Origin: Oscillospiraceae bacterium
Lineage (GTDB): Bacteria > Bacillota > Clostridia > Oscillospirales > Oscillospiraceae
Direction of reading: 5' to 3'
DNA: 8,863 nucleotides
Assembly: GCA_028705905.1 (NCBI GenBank)
Contig: JAQWCP010000039.1
Coordinates: 1-8,863 of the forward strand
Part shown: in pieces, positions 5,548-8,863 of the stretch
How positions within the stretch are numbered: position 1 is the stretch's first letter
Layout of the letters: every line of letters starts with the position of its first letter
The notes under the pieces: generated by a model
The model's input: the letters and a program-made list of their open reading frames with translations, nothing else
The model's database searches: none
Told to the model about the DNA's origin: nothing
Translations under genes and position numbers: made by a program

Positions 5548-6816
5548 AGTTTGTGGTAAGAGCTGAATGGTGATTTGTGTACCAGCGTTCGGCTCACTTT
5601 TTGCCGTGATGGTGCCACCATGCGCCTCCACGATTTGCTGCGCAATCGCCATTCCCAGCCCAGACCCTTCCGCTTTGACCTCTGTGCTGGTTCCTCGGTA
5701 ATAGCGGGTGAACAATCCGTCCAGTTCCTCTTTTGTCATACCGCATCCGTTGTCTTTTATGCAGATAGTAACACCCTTTTCGGTGTTCAGTGTGATGACC
5801 GTGGTGGTCTGTGCACTGTTATGCTTGAGGGAATTGACAATTACATTGTTCAGCGCCCGGCGAAAAAGCATGGGATCAAAGGCGCATTCGGCATCTTCCC
5901 GGTCGGGGACAAAGCGCACATCCCGTTCTTCATATTCCGGCGTGTTCAAAATATCAATCACCACTTCACGCAAAAAACGCGTAAGATTTTGTCTTTCTTT
6001 TTTGATGGGCAATGCCGCACTTTGTAGCTGATAGGTCAGCTTTAAGTCATCCACGAGCTGCGCTGTGTAAAGCGTGTTTTTCAGAATGATCCGCCCATAT
6101 TCCTGTGCCTGTGAGGGTGGCGTTTCTGTGCTGTCTGCCAAAAGCTCGGCATAACCCCGGATCGGTGCAAGCGGCGTTTTTAAGTCATGCGTGATATTGG
6201 CCAGCCATTCCTGCTTTGCCACTTCGTCTTTTTTGCGCTGCGTTTGCGCTGCCGCAGAGCGTATGCCGCTGCAAACCGTCAGGGATATCACCAGCACTGC
6301 CGTTGCCGCGGCCATAAAGATGACCCAGATGCGCCCGGTAGCGTATCTCTGATTGTCCACATACATGGTCACTTTTGAGATAGATAGCGGAAAACCAATT
6401 AGGTAGAGATAGGTTTCTCCGTTCTTTTCAAGCTCGGAAACAAAAACGGAGCTTTCCGATGTGCCGTATTGGTACATCCGCAAAAGTGCATCGGGCTGAT
6501 AGGCATCGGGCACATCTGCCGGTTTGTTCCGCGCATAAAGCTCCGCGCCGTCCGGGGAAAGCACCTGCAGCCAAAGGCCGTTTTCCTGCAAAATTACTTG
6601 CCCTGCCTGTGAGATAACCGGGGTTTCACCGGAAAAAGAAATGTATTGCGCAAAATCCAACGTGACATCATGCGGCCAGCGGCTACTGATAATTTTGCCG
6701 TCCTGCGTGTGCGCCGTCAGCGAATAAAAAACCATAAATGCCGCTGTAAGTAGCATTCCAATCAAGAGCGCCAGCGGTATCAGGATAAAGCGACGGAATT
6801 CTTTGGTCGGCTTCAT
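5545..6816 (-). CDS. Two-component sensor histidine kinase with extracytoplasmic sensing domain
   Basis: This is a 423-residue membrane kinase. Helix 1 is at about 9-32, an extracytoplasmic domain of ~128 residues follows, and helix 2 is at about 161-184. There is no clear HAMP domain before the HisKA region. The phosphorylated His is H210 in NITHDLKTPLAPIRGYAELL (H-box), then come the N-box (RRALNNVIVNSLKHN, 319-333), G1 (DNGCGM, 355-360), F-box region (GLFTRYYRG) and G2 (GSGLGMAIA, 384-392), so the catalytic core is complete. The ATG overlaps the regulator stop as ATGA (6813-6816), showing translational coupling. The ABC genes downstream suggest a peptide-antibiotic sensing module. It differs from classic BceS kinases, which have almost no extracytoplasmic loop and rely on the transporter for sensing; this one may bind a ligand itself. 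Confidence 0.92.
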   Translation of the reverse strand: MKPTKEFRRFILIPLALLIGMLLTAAFMVFYSLTAHTQDGKIISSRWPHDVTLDFAQYISFSGETPVISQAGQVILQENGLWLQVLSPDGAELYARNKPADVPDAYQPDALLRMYQYGTSESSVFVSELEKNGETYLYLIGFPLSISKVTMYVDNQRYATGRIWVIFMAAATAVLVISLTVCSGIRSAAAQTQRKKDEVAKQEWLANITHDLKTPLAPIRGYAELLADSTETPPSQAQEYGRIILKNTLYTAQLVDDLKLTYQLQSAALPIKKERQNLTRFLREVVIDILNTPEYEERDVRFVPDREDAECAFDPMLFRRALNNVIVNSLKHNSAQTTTVITLNTEKGVTICIKDNGCGMTKEELDGLFTRYYRGTSTEVKAEGSGLGMAIAQQIVEAHGGTITAKSEPNAGTQITIQLLPQT

Positions 6817-7519
6817 ACGGTGCTGCCTTTCAGTTTGTAGCCCAGTCCCTTCACCGTGACAAGCAGGATTGGATGAGAGGGATCAGCCTCAATCTTTTCC
6901 CGCAAATGTCGCAGATGCACCATAATGGTATTGTCGCACACGGCACTTTCTTCTCCCCACACCTGCTCATAGAGACGTTCTTTGCTGATGATTTTATTTG
7001 GATTCTCCATCATGTAAAGCAGAATACCGTATTCCTTGGCAGTAAGCTCCAGCGGCTTGCCGTCAAGGTAGGCACAGCAGGCATCCGGATCGAGGGTAAG
7101 CCCTTCAAAATGAAGCTGCGTTGCCGAGGTGGGCAACGCCTCTGCGCGGGCATAGTCTCTGCGGCGCAGCTGCGATTTCACACGGTAAACGATTTCTTTC
7201 GGGCTAAATGGCTTCGTGACATAATCATCGCCTCCCGCAGAAAGGCCGAGGATTTTGTCCATATCTTCATTTTTGGAGGTGAGAAAAAGAATGGAGCAAT
7301 GCGAAAACGCCCGGATTTGGCGGCAAACCTCAATGCCATCTATACCGGGAAGCATAATATCCAAAATGACTACATCCGGGAGGAATGCGCGGCACTGGGC
7401 CACAGCATCTTCGCCTGTAAAAGCTTTTTGAATGCGGGAGAAGCCTTCCTTTTGCAGCACTTCCACCAGAAGATCCAAAATATCTTTTCATCATCTACAA
7501 GCAATATTTTATCTGTCAT
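6813..7519 (-). CDS. OmpR/PhoB-family response regulator, apparently frameshifted near its N-terminus
   Basis: The expected start is the ATG at 7519, preceded by AGAGGG with normal spacing, and it opens MTDKILLVDDE, the usual receiver beginning with its acidic pair. After E11 the frame is lost: the remainder (from TTG 7478, DLLVEVLQKEGF...) is in another frame, reached by adding one base to the A4 run (T4 at 7485-7488 on plus). The repaired protein would be 235 residues, the standard size. The downstream part carries the phospho-acceptor Asp (DVVILDIMLPG; D54 in repaired numbering), the switch Thr (LFLTS) and Lys (YVTKPF, K103), and a C-terminal winged helix (LTAKEYGILLYM to GYKL). A TTG start at 7478 would give 221 residues without the acidic pocket and has no good ribosome site. 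It overlaps the kinase start. Either the gene is inactive or the sequence has a homopolymer error. It likely controls the ABC genes. Confidence 0.8.
7485..7488 (-). other. Frameshift site in the response regulator (A4 run)
   Basis: On the minus strand the codons run GAT GAT GAA AAG ATA. One more A would give GAT GAT GAA AAA GAT ATT TTG GAT, coding VDDEKDILDLL, which is what a receiver domain should read. As it stands the ATG frame ends after roughly 50 codons at a TAG. Confidence 0.75.
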
Positions 7520-7565
7520 GGATAACCCTCTTTCCGATTATGCGCTTTTGCTGACTACATGGAAT

Positions 7566-7624
7566 GTTATATGCAAAAAGGCAAAGGCATTACCTCTACA
7601 AATTCCAGTCTGTCGAACTGTCAA
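7566..7624 (-). promoter_or_regulatory. Possible promoter elements of the regulator-kinase operon
   Basis: Upstream of the regulator the minus strand has a perfect TTGACA (7624-7619) with only a poor TGTAGA-like -10 at 18 bp, and separately a TATAAC (7571-7566; 5/6) with no good -35 at 17 bp. Either may serve the operon. No copy of the TAAGGTT operator repeat occurs here, so autoregulation through that site is not evident. Confidence 0.3.
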
Positions 7625-7691
7625 TTCTATAAAATTCATTCCGTGTACCCCAAAATTACCAACTTCGAGATACGCAATATTTTTCGCACGA

Positions 7692-7716
7692 CCGTCTGCT
7701 TTTGCAGGCGGTTTAT
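7692..7716 (+). terminator. Intrinsic-terminator-like hairpin before the coupling-protein gene
   Basis: CCGTCTGC (7692-7699) pairs with GCAGGCGG (7704-7711) over eight bases with one wobble around a TTTT loop, and TTTATTTC follows. It points rightward and ends 44 bases before the VirD4 ATG. It may be the terminator of the operon that originally preceded this gene, so it probably belongs to the element and marks the innermost limit of the cargo on the right. Confidence 0.55.
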
Positions 7717-7759
7717 TTCATTATACAGCACATTTATAAACTTGGAAAGGAGAAATCCA

Positions 7760-8863
7760 ATGCAAGAACCTGTATTCATTCTCATTGCCGCTGCCGCCGT
7801 GATGTTCTGCGTCATCGGCGGCCTTTCACTTTTGGCACACTACTACACACTCAACGACATCAAGTCCCGCACGGTGGGTGACGGCCAGCACGGTACCGCC
7901 CGCTTTGCAACCAAGCAGGAAATCAAAAGCACCTACCAGCACATTCCGTTTCGCCCCGAACTATGGCGCAAGGGCATGACAATGCCCACACCTGCCCAGC
8001 AAGGCATCATCCTTGGCTCGGAGGGTAAGAAAAATGCTGTCACCGCCTTAGTGGATACCGATGACGTCCACTGCCTGATGATCGGCGCATCCGGCGTGGG
8101 CAAGACCGCATTCTTTTTATATCCAAACCTTGAATATGCCTGCGCCAGCGGTATGAGCTTTTTGACCACAGACACCAAGGGTGACCTTTACCGCAACTAC
8201 GGTGCCATCGCTCGTGACCACTACGGCTACAATGTGGCAGTCATAGATTTACGCAACCCCACCCGCTCTGACGGAAACAATATGCTCCATTTGGTCAACA
8301 CCTATATGGACAAATATCTTGCGGACGAAAACGACCTTGTGTCAAAAGCAAAGGCGGAAAAATACGCGAAGATTATTAGCAAAACCATTATCAATGCCAG
8401 TGGCGAAAATTTTGGTCAAAACCAATTCTTTTATGATGCCGCCGAGGGCTTGCTCACCGCTGTTATTCTGCTGATTGCCGAATACCTACCGCCCTCCGAG
8501 GTGGATGGCAAAAAGGTGGACTGCCGCCACATTGTCAGCGTATTCAAGCTGGTGCAGGATTTGATTGCCCCCAGCAAGGTCAAGGGCAAGAGTCAGTTCC
8601 AGCTTCTCATGGATCAGCTCCCCGCAGACCATAAGACCCGCTGGTTCGCCGGTGCCGCCCTCAACAGTGCGGAGCAGGCCATGATGTCCGTGCTATCCAC
8701 CATTCTGTCCCGGCTCAACTCGTTCCTCGACAGCGAAATGGAGCAGATTTTGTGTTTTGATACAGCCATCGATGCGGAAAAGTTCTGCAAGGAAAAGTCG
8801 GCGCTTTTTATCGTGCTGCCCGAAGAAGATTTGACCAAATACTTCATGGTCAGCCTAATGATC
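7760..8863 (+). CDS. VirD4/TraG-family type IV coupling protein, N-terminal part (3' end outside window)
   Basis: An ATG at 7760 follows GGAAAGGAG (7744-7752) and the frame stays open for 368 codons to the last base, so the gene runs off the window; family members reach about 600 residues. Residues 5-27 form a membrane anchor. HGTARFATKQEI (44-55) is the conserved lead-in of TraG proteins. Walker A is GASGVGKT (109-116), followed by FFLYPNLEYA and TDTKGDLYRNYG (137-148), both typical of Clostridial ICE coupling proteins. Coupling proteins are inner-membrane hexameric ATPases that hand the relaxase-bound DNA strand to the type IV secretion channel. No frameshift or stop is seen. The direction matches the conjugation genes at 1-2385, so it is probably their continuation, now separated by ~5.3 kb of opposing cargo. 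Walker B lies beyond the window or could not be picked out. Confidence 0.92.
   Translation, partial: MQEPVFILIAAAAVMFCVIGGLSLLAHYYTLNDIKSRTVGDGQHGTARFATKQEIKSTYQHIPFRPELWRKGMTMPTPAQQGIILGSEGKKNAVTALVDTDDVHCLMIGASGVGKTAFFLYPNLEYACASGMSFLTTDTKGDLYRNYGAIARDHYGYNVAVIDLRNPTRSDGNNMLHLVNTYMDKYLADENDLVSKAKAEKYAKIISKTIINASGENFGQNQFFYDAAEGLLTAVILLIAEYLPPSEVDGKKVDCRHIVSVFKLVQDLIAPSKVKGKSQFQLLMDQLPADHKTRWFAGAALNSAEQAMMSVLSTILSRLNSFLDSEMEQILCFDTAIDAEKFCKEKSALFIVLPEEDLTKYFMVSLMI

Noticed and set aside
7476..7519. Programmed -1 frameshifting in the response regulator
   Set aside because: The site has only A4 (T GAA AAG), not a proper X XXY YYZ slippery heptamer, and I see no convincing downstream stimulator; a plain indel is simpler.
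6873..7739. 288-codon plus-strand ORF
   Set aside because: It is antisense to the response regulator along most of its length, has no ribosome site or recognisable domain, and the opposite strand encodes a clear OmpR-type protein.
2386..7759. Terminal inverted repeats or target-site duplication around the cargo
   Set aside because: Comparison by eye of the two flanks (2386-2663 and 7520-7759) found no shared repeat long enough to be meaningful.

Overview
The window looks like part of a degraded integrative conjugative element (ICE) of a gut-type Clostridia/Bacillota host. The reasons are moderately GC-rich codon use, strong GGAGG-type ribosome binding sites, and the recognisable set CpaB, TadZ-like ATPase, Sel1-repeat relaxase tail, DUF3991/TOPRIM protein and VirD4/TraG coupling protein. 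These element genes are all on the plus strand. The species cannot be named from the sequence.

Layout. Positions 1-426 hold the C-terminal end of a CpaB/RcpC-type Flp-pilus assembly protein. Positions 427-1296 hold a chimeric ORF: the first ~54 residues carry the P-loop of a TadZ/CpaE-like ATPase, then it passes in frame into the Sel1-repeat tail that normally ends a large ICE relaxase. The best reading is an internal deletion of the element that removed most of the ATPase gene, whatever lay between, and the relaxase catalytic domain. A 39-codon ORF (1313-1432) with a terminator-like hairpin inside it and a DUF3991/TOPRIM primase-like gene (1444-2385) follow. The conjugation run resumes at 7760 with a VirD4/TraG-type coupling ATPase that is open at the right edge.

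Between 2386 and about 7700 lies a cargo block of opposite orientation. It is a complete peptide-sensing/peptide-detoxification cassette read right to left: an OmpR-family response regulator (apparently frameshifted at a T4 run, 7485-7488), a histidine kinase with a ~130-residue extracytoplasmic domain, a BceA-like ABC ATPase and a ten-helix BceB-like FtsX permease.

The most interesting regulatory signal is the 105-bp kinase-ATPase gap. It holds an exact 7-4-7 direct repeat (11-bp period), the architecture of OmpR/PhoB-family operators, with the kinase stop codon inside the first copy. A TGnGATAAG extended -10 lies 13 bp downstream. A 14-bp perfect hairpin with a T tract follows, and the predicted transcription start falls inside its left arm. 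That hairpin should terminate transcripts from the regulator/kinase genes but should not form fully in transcripts started at the ABC promoter. The regulator would thus activate the transporter while the two units stay separately transcribed.

No tRNA, rRNA, CRISPR array or intact insertion sequence was seen.
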